The position numbers and the translations under genes are program-made. A DNA stretch of 64,000 nt from Liolophura sinensis. Taxonomy: Eukaryota > Mollusca > Polyplacophora > Chitonida > Chitonidae. The stretch is from the NCBI RefSeq assembly GCF_032854445.1, contig NC_088296.1:5171246-5235245 (forward strand). The letters are read 5' to 3'. Below are positions 33,704 through 45,562 of this stretch, piece by piece. Under the pieces are notes generated by a model. The model did no database searches. It had not been told where the DNA came from and saw nothing but the letters and a program-made list of their open reading frames with translations. How positions within the stretch are numbered: the first letter of the stretch is position 1; each line of letters begins with the position of its first letter.

Positions 33704-34026
33704 AGGTTATAACAAATGTGATTGCTGCTTAAACAATATTAAAGGAACGTACAGTGACAAATGCAATACATTACCTGATGATTCAGTATTACAAACTCCA
33801 AATTTCAGAAACCAAAAGTTCGATCAAGCAAAATGGCGCCGTCGTGGTGGCCTCTTTGCGGACAGATTATCTCCCTTTATATGTTGACTAACCCACATTG
33901 GTCACTTCGCCGATGCCTTTTATTACACAGGCCTATACCATTGTGTGAGTAATCGCTACTACTTTAGGTCAATTACGACAGTGTTTTTATTGACATGAAG
34001 TAAATTATATTCGTCGATAGGCTTAA
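33704..34026. repeat. repeat R, copy 2
   Basis: Matches 16085-16408 with few changes. Here the sequence continues past TTAA (34023-34026) into TTCATAGCC without a piggyBac element. Confidence 0.75.
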
Positions 34027-34981
34027 TTCATAGCCAAATTTTGCTTGTGGTGTGTCCCACGAATAGCATTTTCGGTATCGTTGCATAAAGCGGTACCCTG
34101 CACAGCAGAAGATTTAGTCTACGTTACGTGGTTAATATTGAATCTGTATAACCATTGTTGTGTAGATGCAATGCTGTAAATGTAATGACCTGACAGCAGC
34201 ATTATGACTGCTGGCATTGAATCCGACAGAATCAGGGTCTGGGAATTTAATGAAAGTTCGACATCAAGTCAACGCTGCTCCAGGACTTTAAGTTTCCGAG
34301 CATCCACGTGGTATCGGATAAGTGACTTTGCATTTAGGTCGCTGGAGTAGAGCAATGTCAGTTTTCTTTCCCGGTATTCAAGCTGGGTGTGACAGCAACA
34401 CTGCGTACCTTGATGGGCTTGGTCACCTCAGTAGGCGGATCAGACGCCTTCGCCGCCATTGAGGGGCTTCATGGCATATTAATCATACTGGGCATACCAG
34501 CCACTGTTTCACCAGGCCTGTCGTCCACCGTTGAGGGGCTCGAAGGCCCTGTGGCGTCCAAGTGGAATGATATGCCATCTCTGTCCTCTGTGGGCTGTGG
34601 ACTCTCTCTACTTGAAGATGTCCTCACCAGACCAACTCTGGCATCATCTCGCTCTCTCACGACGGTATCACGCTCCAGTTGGACATTGAAGAGTTCGTTT
34701 TCAGGAAGGGGTTTCTAGCTGTAGTGCTTACATATTGACCTATAACATAAGAAAAGCGAGGGAGATAAAAAGAAAGCATGTCAGTATTGCCAACTAATGG
34801 GGCTACATGTTTCTTAAGCACAAAGCATAATACACTATAATGGTACTTATTACTAGACAGAAAATGACAAAATGGTGTACTTTATCAAGAGCAATATCCA
34901 TTGCTACACAAAAATCTATAAAACACAACAATAAGGACTGGGTTGCCCTGCTCAAAGCACCCATGTGAGAGTTCGCTCAGG
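34027..34981. other. weak Gypsy-related or non-coding stretch
   Basis: No domain recognised. Short frames on both strands (for example 34469-34660 minus, rich in Ser/Arg/Pro) could be decayed tail sequence of the retroelement fragment that follows, but I cannot support this. Confidence 0.35.
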
Positions 34982-36445
34982 TTATACCCAGACCATATAC
35001 TTGCTGTAAGCAACCCCACAAGGATCATAAGTGAACCTTCGGGGAGGTTGCCCATGGCGCTCCGATCGTCTTAGGGAGTTCCGCGACGTGGTCTCCAAAA
35101 GTAGAGGGATGTCCTCTTCCATCTGATTGGATGATAGTTCACGACTCGTGTCACCTGCTGGGGATGTCTGCACCGTCAGGGTCATCGACATGTCCCCATC
35201 AATCGTAAGAAGCGTTGGTTCGGAGTCCAAATTGGCCGCCGGCGGAGTACTACCCACTTCGCTGATCTACCATGAGGGTTGCCACTGGAGGGTTTTCCAA
35301 TGCCTCAGTGATTTGGTCAGGTCGCAGGTGGAATGGCTGCCCTGGGACAAACTCTGGGCAATTCGGATTTAATGGCTGGGAGTTGACAGCAGACGATGCG
35401 GTGCCTTGTTCTAGCCCTGTATTTGGCTCCACAACATGTCCACCTACACCTGAAAGCGTCGTACTATACCATCTATCGTCATCGCTGAAGTCTGCGTCGT
35501 TTTCCGCTACCATTGAGAGATATTCTGTACTAACTAACTCAAGAGCTGGGGGTGGCAGTATGGCTTCTAGAGGGGGCCTTCTCTGTGCGAGCTTTGCGTC
35601 TAATGCAGCTTTCACATTCTCTACAGTAATTCTGGATGGAGGAATCTAGGAATGGCCAAAAGAAACGCTGTCTTGCCAGTGACAAGGTGCTGTCACAACA
35701 TAGATGCCTAACATCATCATGAACTCCATAAATGGCTTCACTGCGATGATTTTTAGGGATAGCAAGTTGTTGATGGTCAGTGCCTTTGTCATCTGTGATC
35801 CCATTCTGTACTGTGTTTGCCAGTTCCTCCCTAGCTGGGCTCACACCTGATTTCACAAAAAAGCGACCGTTTGAATGTCTGCATCTCGTGATTGAAGAGC
35901 TTGCCGGTCCAGGAAGTCTTGCAACTTCAGTCCTGTTTCGCCGGGTTTGGTAAGGATGTGTGGTAGTGCAGCATGGGAGCAAGATAAAGCTTCTACCCAC
36001 ACAGGGTGTTCATAGTTCCTGGTTGTATCATCTGTATAGAAAGGTGCTGATGAATAAGCTGGTGTGGTATCTGCTCCGTGAACATGGGCTACCTTCACAT
36101 ATGAGGTCTCCTGACGTTTTACCCCTGGGGCAGGAGTTTGGGCAGATGTTAATGGCTGGACATTAGTCACCACAGGTGCGGTAGGTGTTGCTGGCTGCAC
36201 ATCAGGCATCACAGGTGATATACTGGTATGCAACATCGAAGGGAGCCAAACAGACGTTCTTCATCAGCTGTCATCTGCCGCAGGAACCCCTCCTGGTTTC
36301 GCGAAAGTAAGTGTAGTATCCAAGCTTTTTGCTTTCCTAGTTCTTCCTGGAAGAGATCTCTAGAGATGTGTCCTTTGTCAATCCCTCCAGGCAGACCACT
36401 GGATGAAGTGATTTCCTCCAATGAATGTGGAAGGGGGTAGTTCAT
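34982..36445 (-). pseudogene. Gypsy-like LTR retrotransposon fragment
   Basis: On the minus strand, pieces in shifting frames run from a possible gag-like start (36445-36209, no firm domain), through a Pro/Thr-rich stretch, to an integrase zinc-binding H2C2 segment (LAIPKNHRSEAIYGVHDDV ... CRECESCIRRKA, ~35790-35650), and end in a basic tail (RRSERHGQPPRRFTYD, ~35030) typical of Gypsy pol C-termini. The DDE integrase core and the RT are missing, and several frame changes occur. No LTRs were found. It is a degraded, internally deleted copy. Confidence 0.6.
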
Positions 36446-36498
36446 TGACTATGACCTTCTGTTCCATAACTAGCATGGTATGACCCACCCTAAGCATG

Positions 36499-37052
36499 GT
36501 ATCCTGGTGGGAAAATTTCACGAGATTTTCACTGGATTTTCTGCATTAAGTATTCCTAAAATGCATAAATCCCCATACAAGGCTCGATTTATTGCGGGTT
36601 CAAGAAGCTGTACCATCAAGCTCTTGTCAACCATACTTACGAGAGCGTTACAAGAAGTAAAGTCATTTTGGAATAAGTATTGTTGTGCCATAACAAAAAT
36701 CCAGGTGTCAACAGCATGTGGATTCTTAACTCCAAACGTCTTACAGAGGAACTTGATGCTCATATGCATATACCGTACAAAGACGTATCCACATGGGATT
36801 TATAAAGAAACTAATGGGAGGTTACATTATTTATTGAATTACTTGAATTTCTCATTAATAACATCTATGTGAAATTCGGGGATACCATTTACCAACAGTG
36901 CATAGGTATTCCAATGGGTACCAATTGTGCGCCTCTTTTGGCAGACCTATACCGGTTTTAATATGAATACGACTATATGCAGAAATAACTTAAAAGTAAT
37001 ATCGATCCTTTTCAGTTACCAAGCAGTATGCTGATGATCTACTGGCGTTGAA
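36499..37052 (+). pseudogene. second Penelope-like RT fragment, plus strand
   Basis: PKMHKSPYKARFIAG, KSFWNKYCCAITK, a GIPMGTNCAPLLADL-type segment near 36910 and YADDLLALN near 37022 match the RT at 30650-31300 in opposite orientation. Stops and shifts are frequent. It ends in a long C run (about 37053-37071). Its active-site motif reads YADD, unlike YIDN in the other copy. Confidence 0.75.
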
Positions 37053-37071
37053 TCCCCCCCCCCCCCCCCCC

Positions 37072-38007
37072 CATACACACACACATTGCTGAAGCGTTTG
37101 AAGGAAATATATGCCTGCTGCCCCCTTTAATGCCCTTTTTATCAAAAAAGGATGGATTTTAGAGGCCGGCTTTTGTTCACTCCTATTGGAGAGAACGATA
37201 AAAGCCGGCCAGTTGTCCTGTCTGTTATCAAGCGGATGGAATAAAACTTCCAACTTCCTCTTTTTTTCAGCACCTAAAATGGGCTGACAGAAGATCGAAT
37301 AGATTTTATTTGAAACATTAGGCGAAAGGTTTATGGAAGTCATAATAGCTATAATAAAAATTCACCCGACGTGTTGACCACCCTCCACGGAGTGCGAGCA
37401 AGTGCGATGCCTGAACCTGGGGATATCCAGCAGGAAACGCACCAGGGACTCCAGATGTGGTATACTCGACCAGATGGCCCCAATGGGCAAACCTAATTCC
37501 CACCAGGAGCTCCTCCGTTTCCAACCTAACGAAAAAGGTCCACACATCACGCCCCTACTAATCGACTGACCCATATGCCACCGCCTCACAGGTAGTCCCG
37601 CAAAAGAAATTTGAGAAATAACATTTGTTTTGTAAATGGTGTGGTAAATGTAAATTTGTAAATGGCCCTCAGCCACCAGGATCCCGTCCTCGTAGATTAC
37701 AGGTCGCAACCCACGGCAAACAGGTCGCTCCCCGGTTACCTCTCACACAACCGAGAAGATGTGAGCCTATTATATTCACCGGGCCTACACAGGAGAGCTC
37801 TAGGTTAGTCGTCTTTTTCGACAAGCTTGCCTAGAGAGCTGAGGTACTATTCTTAGATCAGCGTATGGAGGGACACTGGGAGTCGATGGACAGTGAGTGG
37901 GTGCCCAATATCCATGACATGCTGGTGAAATACTGGGTCCAGTAACAAGCGTCTTTAACTAAAAAAATTTCAAACACGGCTACAATTAAAATTGTTTGTT
38001 GTTGAAA
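37072..38007. other. no supported gene
   Basis: Contains A/T runs and a short AGGCCGGCTTTT / AAAAGCCGGCC pair (about 37160-37210) that could form a hairpin. No domain is seen in any frame. Confidence 0.4.
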
Positions 38008-38135
38008 AGCTTATTTATTTATTTGGTGTTTTACGCCCTACTCAAGAATATTTCACTTATAAGACGGCGGCCAGCATTATGGTGGGAGGAATCAGGGCAG
38101 GGCCCGAGGGAAACCCACGACCATCCGCATCCCAT
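38008..38135 (-). repeat. SINE fragment (minus)
   Basis: TTATTTATTTGGTGTTTTACG, then GACGGCGGCCAGCATTATGG and GGAAACCCACGACCATCC: the tail and body of the SINE family in reverse. The head is missing. Confidence 0.75.
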
Positions 38136-38299
38136 ATCGACGAAAATATTGTGGAAGCCAAGCTATATGAGATAGTTCTCTTTTCTAGAGTCTCCTGTCT
38201 GCGTCTTTCTCAACGTAAATTAAAATTTGAACCACGTAAACGCAAGGAAGAAGATATGAGGACCACGAATTAGACGGAGAAGAAACAAAATACGCACCT

Positions 38300-38690
38300 C
38301 ATGTAACATGTGTACCCGGAATCAGAAAGAAAGAAACTGTCCACACCTGAGGAAGTAATGTATGGACCCGATATTAGAGAGAGGAAAGCCAGTTATCTTG
38401 AGAAGGTGCATATCAGGTATTGTGTGGACCCGGTATTAGAGGTACAGGAAAACCAGTTCTCCTGGGAAGTTACACAACATGTATAATGTGTGGACCCGGT
38501 ATTAGAAAGAGAACAAGCAGTTTTCCTGAGAAGATACTCATCGCGTGATGTGTGGACCCAGTATTAGAAAGAGCGGAAAACCAGCCCCCCCCCCCCCCCC
38601 CAAGATACGCATCGGGTAATGCTAGGAGTCGGGATTTGAGAGGAAACCCAGCACTACTGATAAGATACCCATCAGTTAACTTGAATATGT
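38300..38690. repeat. minisatellite, TGTGGACCCGGTATTAGA units
   Basis: About five to six diverged units with a 61-67-bp period (unit starts near 38308, 38363, 38424, 38489, 38551), each with TGGACCC(G/A)(G/A)TATTAGA followed by CCTGAGAAG. One unit carries a run of 18 C near 38586. Confidence 0.75.
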
Positions 38691-39764
38691 TGAATATTAA
38701 GTTCGTTATCGTAAAAAATTGCGTAACAATACTACATACGTTTCATGATTTTACGTGTGTATTATTACATTTCACTGACACCAACTCAATCATTTAAACG
38801 AGAATTACATAATACACAATCGTTCATTTTTATTTGGCATATTTCTCAGAAGTTAGAACACAAAGGAGAGAAAGTGGCAAAGTATCACTGAATTATACAT
38901 GTAGATGAATACACATCAAACTGACATCAAAATAACACCAAGCAGATGCAATGGCGCAATGCGCTAATACATGACCTCACAATCTTCACCACAGGTTGTC
39001 ATAGCTACAGTACTAACGATGACGCCACTTCACCTACATGTATGTTTTAACCTACATGTATGGAGACTTTGAACCAAAAACACCCTGGCAAAGTCACACA
39101 TGGTAACATATTAAGCGCTTGGATACATGAGCTGCATCAACTTGGAGAGGAATGGTGGTCTTTGAGGTTAACTTAAAATGGAACTATCTACCCATTCTGT
39201 AGAGCACGCATAGGGATACGTGCCATTACTAGTTGGCTGTGAGTATCTTACAAGCAGATAATGCCAGGGTGTATATTATACATGTCAATTTACTTTAAGC
39301 ACATGTAGATCTACAGATCTGGGTGAAGTCAATTAAACATAAGGAGACAGTTCATGTTGTAGTTATTCATACATGTATGCGATAAAAGAGAATTAGCGTT
39401 TAATACATGTAGAACAAAAATTCATCAGGTTTTTGAAAGAAAAATCGTGGACAGGATTGTTTACATCAAAAAAAACAAACAAAAACAGTGTAACAACTAT
39501 ACACCTATCAGTTCACTGGACTAAGCACATCCAAGCCAACCACAATCTATATTCTGAGCAAAATCTAACACACAGCATACATGTAATCAACGTATATACA
39601 TGTATTAATACAAGCATATAATACAGCTAAAACATATGACTTGCACTGGGCGAAATTATCACAGTGTCCTCATATATAATCACCAGATATGGTGTAACAC
39701 ATACAGGGATCTACCTGGGCAGTGAATACAATGTGTAGTAATGCATAGTATCTAACATCACAGC
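38691..39764. other. non-coding, rich in ACATGTA motifs
   Basis: Scattered TACATGTA words, common in mollusc-like genomes. No gene or complete repeat recognised. Confidence 0.45.
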
Positions 39765-39882
39765 ACTTATGGTTGGAGGAAACCGGGCAGAGACCAGGAA
39801 AAACACATAACCATCTGCAGGTTGCTGCAAGACCATTCCACGTATGGCTGGAAAGGAAGTAAGCATTTTGAGAGGACTGGAG
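39765..39882 (-). repeat. SINE fragment (minus)
   Basis: CTTATGGTTGGAGGAAACCGGG, then CATCTGCAGGTTGCTGCAAGACC: body of the SINE family, diverged, without head or tail. Confidence 0.6.
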
Positions 39883-40009
39883 GGTCTGTTGGGTTACGCT
39901 TTAACTGACAGGTTATATCCTTTACAGACATGAGGTCAACACAATAGTGTAAGGTATAAATGAGGTGTATATGGGGTGTGTGTCGCAGTGTGAGGTATAG
40001 AGGAGATGT

Positions 40010-41035
40010 GCACCCCATCTATATTATCTGAGGTGTACTGTACCTCAAGTTCACACCAGCCATATGGCTATACCTCAGATATACCTAGAGAACACAGAAC
40101 AGTATCTGAATATGAGATAATATACCTCAAATACACTTTAGTAACTTTAAAAAGTATCGACACTTGGACATGTTAGAAGATGTACCTAAGGTTCGCCTAA
40201 GAAACTTTGAAAGTTTTTTAACATAAGTGATCATGTACCTCAGCCACTTTTTTAAAGTTCAAAATAAAGAGATCAGATTCAGGCATTTTACTTCAAATAA
40301 AATGATGACTACAAAATGACAAAGGTTTTGTTTTGTCAAATTAAATGTTTAAAAAATGAATATAAGCCTCTGTCTCACCCAATACACACTTGCCATTCAG
40401 TGTGCAAATATTCACCAACCACAGAGCATGGCTACATGTACATTTGTCCCTGATTATTCAAAGATGGCTGTCCTTAACAATGTGCATATTCCAGGCTGTG
40501 GAAAAAGAACCCAATTATGCACTGATTGATACTTCCTGGGGCTGAATTTGTAAAGTGTGAGCCCATAACAACATCTAAAGTGCATAGAGAAAGAGTAGCA
40601 CTACATTTTGTTCGATCACGTCATGTAATTGTAGATCATTGGTGTTTTTGTCAATGAGCTGCAAAATACAGATACTGTAAACAAAGAACTTCATGCACTT
40701 ACAGACTTGTAACTTAAATTTATCTATAATTTATACAGTCATTAGCGTAGTGTATTGAGATTGTTTTCTTCCAAAATAAAAGTGAAAACAGTGTGCTAAA
40801 TGTTACACCCAGGTAAATCTGCCTTGCCAATAGCATATACCTGAGCTATACCTCCACCTATACCTCAGATACATCTCAGGCATCATCCTTTTACCAAACA
40901 CAGCACCTCAGAATCACCTTCAATACACCTCAAATACATGCAGACCTACACTCCCAAGTACATGTATACTTCAGATACACAATCACACCTCAATGTTACA
41001 CCTCAGATGTACCTCAAGTATACCTCCAGTTCACA
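40010..41035. repeat. degenerate TACACCTCAGA-type repeats (two clusters)
   Basis: Clusters at ~40010-40140 and ~40840-41030 are built from diverged ATACCTCAGATACACCTC words. Between them is unremarkable AT-rich sequence. Probably an old simple-sequence array. Confidence 0.5.
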
Positions 41036-41755
41036 ATTCGGACAATTGGGTCCAAGATTTTCTCCGAACTGAAGTGTGAACGAGCACTGAAAAAACTGGA
41101 TAAAACTGCCACAAAGACACACTACAAATTTCCGCTCTGCTATTTTGCATCCAGTTAAATTATGTCAGAATTTTATTTGTTTAAGATAGAACCAAAAACC
41201 TTCTGCCCAGTATCATTACCCACCCCATGAAGGTTACCAAGGTAAAAACATGTTAGGACTTAACCTCCAGCAACCACAGTTCAAACAAATGGCACTATTG
41301 CAAGGATCATTTCTGATATGTTCTAGAGGAAAGTGCAAACCGCATGTACAGGTATCGCATGGTACCACACGAAAGTTTAGTAGGGGTTATATATTGCTGA
41401 GGTTGAATTTGACAAATTTACTGCATATGAAGAGCTTAAGTTCAAAAGCCGATAAACGCCATTTTCGCGAAAATCGAGCAACCTATAAAAATCAACACTA
41501 CATAGTAACCGCTTCAGACCAAGCTATCTATTTTTGCGGCAAAAAACGATATATGCCATGCTAATCAGACTGATAGGTTCGGGTTTAGTTCAAAAGCCGA
41601 TATCCGCCATTCCACTTTCACCACAAAATCCGATATATCCAGATTAACCAATCAGTGACCGCCTTTCGTCGATTTGCGGGAAGGCCGGTTATCCACTTCC
41701 GGTGGAGTGAATGCTGTCTGCTTGTTTTGACAACACATCGATATTTTGCGCAAAT

Positions 41756-43771
41756 ATGAATGATTTTGACAGCCTTGACGAACGGGTAGTAACGTCACAA
41801 GTTGGAAGAAAGCGTCGAGTGAGGAAGGACGGTACCAAAAGGGCTGAAAATAAGCGTAAGCTCTATGGTGGCGATGGACATGTTCCTCACGTTTCTTGTG
41901 ACCATAACGAAAACTGGTGTCTCGGTGGAACCCTACAGCCTGGTGAGGTAGTTTTCTGTGCAGATAGATTCTATAGCACAACTGTCAAGACCAAACAGGA
42001 TGCAATTTTGCTTTCCTACATGAACATCAACAAGGCAAAAAGGTCCCGAGTGAAAGACGACCGCCGTAAAAGACAACGGACCACTTCAGTCAAATATTTC
42101 ATTGTGAATGAAGCCCAGGAAAAAAAACCTGTTTGCAAGGAGACGTTCATGAGTATCTTTGGTAAGTGAAATTAATTGCTTCCAGGTATTTTGTCATAGT
42201 GTGGCATAGGTTTTTCACGAAATCTAAATATCAGGCTATTTTGGCTCCTCTGTATTTGAATGGCGTTTTAACTGTATGAATAAGGAGAGTTTGAATTAAC
42301 GGACAAGGGCCACAAACTAACCCGATGTTGTTTGGGTGTGGATGGCTAGTTACGGAACAGCTGAAAGATTATCGATTAAAACTGATTTTGCTTAAATCTG
42401 GTTTTCCATTCATGACTCTTTTCAGGTGTACGCAAAGACCGGTTGAGCAACATTTCTCAGTACTGGTTAGAGAAAGGAACGCCCATGCCAGAACTCCGCG
42501 GTGGAAAACGTGTCAATGAAGAACGAGAACAACAAAAGCAGCTGATAAAGAACCACATTACATCATTTACATGCCGGGCAAGCCACTATGCTAGACGAGG
42601 CGCTCCTGGAAGAAAGTATCTCCCCAGTGATCTCAGCATTTCAAAAATGCACAAACTGTTCCTTGAACAAAATCATGCTCAGGTTACTTTTTCACTGTAT
42701 TACAGTATCTTTTGCTACGATTTCAACCTCGGATTTGGAACACCTGTGAAAGATGTGTGCGCCACATGTACTAAGTTCAAGATGAAATTAAAGGATCCTG
42801 ACTTAACTGACCAAGAAAAACAGAGGGAAGCCACTATGTTCATGTTGCACCGTCGGCGAGGCAGGCGTTTCTACGACATTCTCAATGAAGTAGCTGAAGA
42901 CATCACGATCTGTTTTGATGTTATGGAGAATTTGGTACTTCCTAAGACACCAGTCGGCCAAGCATACTACTCCAGGCAGTTATATCTGTATGTGTTTGGA
43001 GTGGTCAGACATCATGGCAGCAAGCAGAGGCAATCTACGGATGACATTGACCTCTTTGTATGGAGAGAGGACCAGAACAGGAAAGATTCCAACATGATTT
43101 CCTCAGCTCTCAGACATTATTTTACAACCGTCATCAACAGAGACCTTGATGAGTGTACACTCTTGCGCCTCTTCAGTGATTCTTGCTATGGACAAAACAA
43201 GAATATAAATTTACTGTCAATGCTCTTTGCTTTAAGAAAACAACAGCAGCCCCAAATGAACATTGAATACTATTTCCCCATTCGAGGCCACAGCTTTCTA
43301 CCCGCTGACCGCGTGTTTGGTCGCATTGAACAAAAACTTCGGAAAATTGACACAATCTCTCTCCCTGGCGAGTATATCAGTGAGTTGAGAAACCATGGTC
43401 GTGTCCATGTTTATGGCGAAGACTGGGCTGCTGTTGATTTCAAAAGTGAAGTCAAGAAATATGTGAAGCAAACGCGTTCTTTCAAACTTAGTGAGGCCAG
43501 ATCTGTTCTTATCTCTGGCGACCAGCTCGGATTTCGCACCAACTACGCTGGAGAATATTGCTACCACTCACTCCTGAAAAAAGGGAAGAAATGGACAAGC
43601 TTCAATCCTCTGGATTTACCTATGGTTAACTGTGTCAACACCAACAAGAAAACGGATGTTCTTTCTTTGTTGGAGGAAATGGGTGCTCACAGGAACGTGA
43701 AGGACTTCTATGAAGGTTTGTTACAAGATGATGGCGTGCAACTTGCCGCAGGGCACAGTGACAGTGAATAA
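41756..43771 (+). CDS. candidate transposase of element Y (two exons)
   Basis: Exons 41756-42161 and 42426-43771 (G|GTAAGTG to TTTTCAG, 264-nt intron) join in phase to give 583 aa. An in-frame ATG at 41711 would add 15 residues. Features: basic N-terminus (GRKRRVRKD), KYFIVNE and a VCKETFMSIFG block across the splice, a LSISKMHKLF block, CATCTKFKMK (C247, C250), ICFDVMEN (D300), FSDSCYGQNKN (D387), RGHSFLPADRVFGRIE (D430, E437). I know similar sequences as an abundant invertebrate family of uncharacterised, transposon-borne proteins, possibly Sola-related; that link is unsure. D-86-D-42-D spacing matches that in element X. No internal stop is seen, so the copy may be intact. Confidence 0.75.
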
Positions 43772-43977
43772 ACAGTGTGCTTCTATTACTGGTCTGATAT
43801 TCAGGTTTGACCCCTGAGAACCTGTCAAGGTGCTTGGAATCATCGGTATCAGTAGCAAAGAACAAAGTCGTTCACCACAATGTTCCTTTCTGTTAAAATT
43901 ATGGTTGTCACACGCAAAATGTCTCGTTCATTGAAACTTCTGATTTAATGTTATGTTATGGTAACATTATGGAACAA

Positions 43978-43983
43978 AATAAA
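43978..43983 (+). terminator. polyadenylation signal AATAAA of element Y gene
   Basis: AATAAA lies about 207 nt after the stop of the Y gene and inside the right repeat arm, a usual distance for a poly(A) signal. Confidence 0.6.
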
Positions 43984-44337
43984 GTAAAGAGGAACAAAAC
44001 AACAATGTCTTACATCAAAGATCGCTATAATTTGCGAGAAGAAATCATTTCATTTTACGAAAATACAGTGCAGGATTTGTCTGCTTTTGCGCCAAAAGTG
44101 GCGTATATCTGTTTTTGTGCCTAAAGTTAATTTTATTGATTCTAATTATCTGCTCCATTAAATGAAACATTTTAAATTACAATACCAGTTTGTTTGAATT
44201 TTGTCTAATTATTAGATAATGTAAAGTTCATTGGGTTATTTGAAAAAGAGTTCATCAGAGAAAAAAACTTGATTTTACTCAAAACAAAAGAAATGGATAT
44301 ATCTGTTTTTGAATTTAATCTCTTCATATATAGTAAA

Positions 44338-45562
44338 GGAAAACCAAAGAAAAAAATCCAAAACCCAATTTTGCCTCATGACCTTTATTATGATAAGGTC
44401 AAGTTGTAAGTATCTTAACTTAACTGGACTACTTTTTGGTATTTACCATGAGTTATCCCCAACCATTACAACCCCAACCCTATCTACCCACCGACCCAGC
44501 CCCCATCTGCTATTTATGTAAAATTCCCCCCTCTCACTTTAATATCAGACTTGTCTTTTCCAAATTTCACTTACACAGGTGAGTGTAAGATTGCATTTAT
44601 TTCACCAGTAGCAAGTTATTTTTATCACATATTCTGAAACACCTACATATATGTATGACACTTAGTATAGCAATGCATAATTTACTGCATAAATAGTACT
44701 GGAAAATGCATAATTATGTATTGTAATTTTGTTACATGCACACTGACTTTGCAACATTAAATATGCTAATGCTGTGTTTCAAAATAAATGTTAATGTTGA
44801 TCTGCTTCTTATCTTTGATGAAATTTGATTAAATGTGCTTTCTGTGCAGCAATAAATATAAAAATTTGTTTATGTTTTTCAATTCATTTGTACATGTACG
44901 AATGGGGCCAGACTTAGCTATTTTCACATAACTTCTGCGCAGCTGGGGAGAAGTGGTAAAATTTTAGCATCTAAGGACAGCTAGTGTTGCATTTTATCGA
45001 AATACAGGGTAAAATGTCATTTCTGTAGATTTTCTTTTTGACAGAAAAGAAATTTAACCACCATTCTCCACAAAACATCCTAACCTAAAAGGGTAAGGAA
45101 TACATCTCTCATTTAGTTTTTTTCCTTAGGAACTAAAATTAGATAACACAACAAGAATTACTACATGTGCCATGTTGACTATATGTATTATCATGTATAA
45201 ACTGTGGCGTGCTTTGCTCAGTGACACTCCTGATATTGCTGATTTACATGGTTTACATAGTCATTATTACTAAACATAAAACTACCCAGTCATTATCTAC
45301 ATGTATTTTTTTCTGGAAGAAAACTGACATTGATGTTCAGGACAAATCAGACAGACTGTGCATAACTAGCCCAAGCTGTAAGCTTGTGACAGGTCACTGA
45401 GCACTTTGCAGAAGAAGCTACACATACTGAATTAGCCACACTGCTGACATTAAAACATCTATAAGCAAATTGGCCAATTGGTTTTAAAAAAAAACCTAAT
45501 CAAAGTCTATTTCAACAAATTATAATACGATGGAAAAGATGTAATGAATAATTACCCGATGG
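44338..45562. other. no supported gene
   Basis: AT-rich spacer between element Y and the TRIM gene's last exon; its part nearest 45562 may include TRIM 3' UTR. No repeat family recognised. Confidence 0.45.

Larger units (their letters stand above)
41416..44337 (+). mobile_element. DNA transposon Y (candidate)
   Basis: An imperfect terminal or subterminal inverted repeat of ~48 bp (41416-41465 with 44290-44337) shares TTTACT, ATATGAAGAG, TTAA and TTCAAAA in register. Further inverted CAAAA(N)CCGATAT-type motifs lie at 41539, 41589 and 41622 on the left and at ~44099 on the right. It encloses one two-exon gene with a polyadenylation signal. The exact tips and target duplication are unresolved. 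Confidence 0.65.

Noticed and set aside
38300-38690. CRISPR-like array
   Set aside because: Units are diverged tandem repeats without unique spacers, in an animal genome.
44338-45562. Additional 3' exon of the TRIM gene
   Set aside because: The SPRY exon ends at a proper stop at 45563, with a full-length domain.
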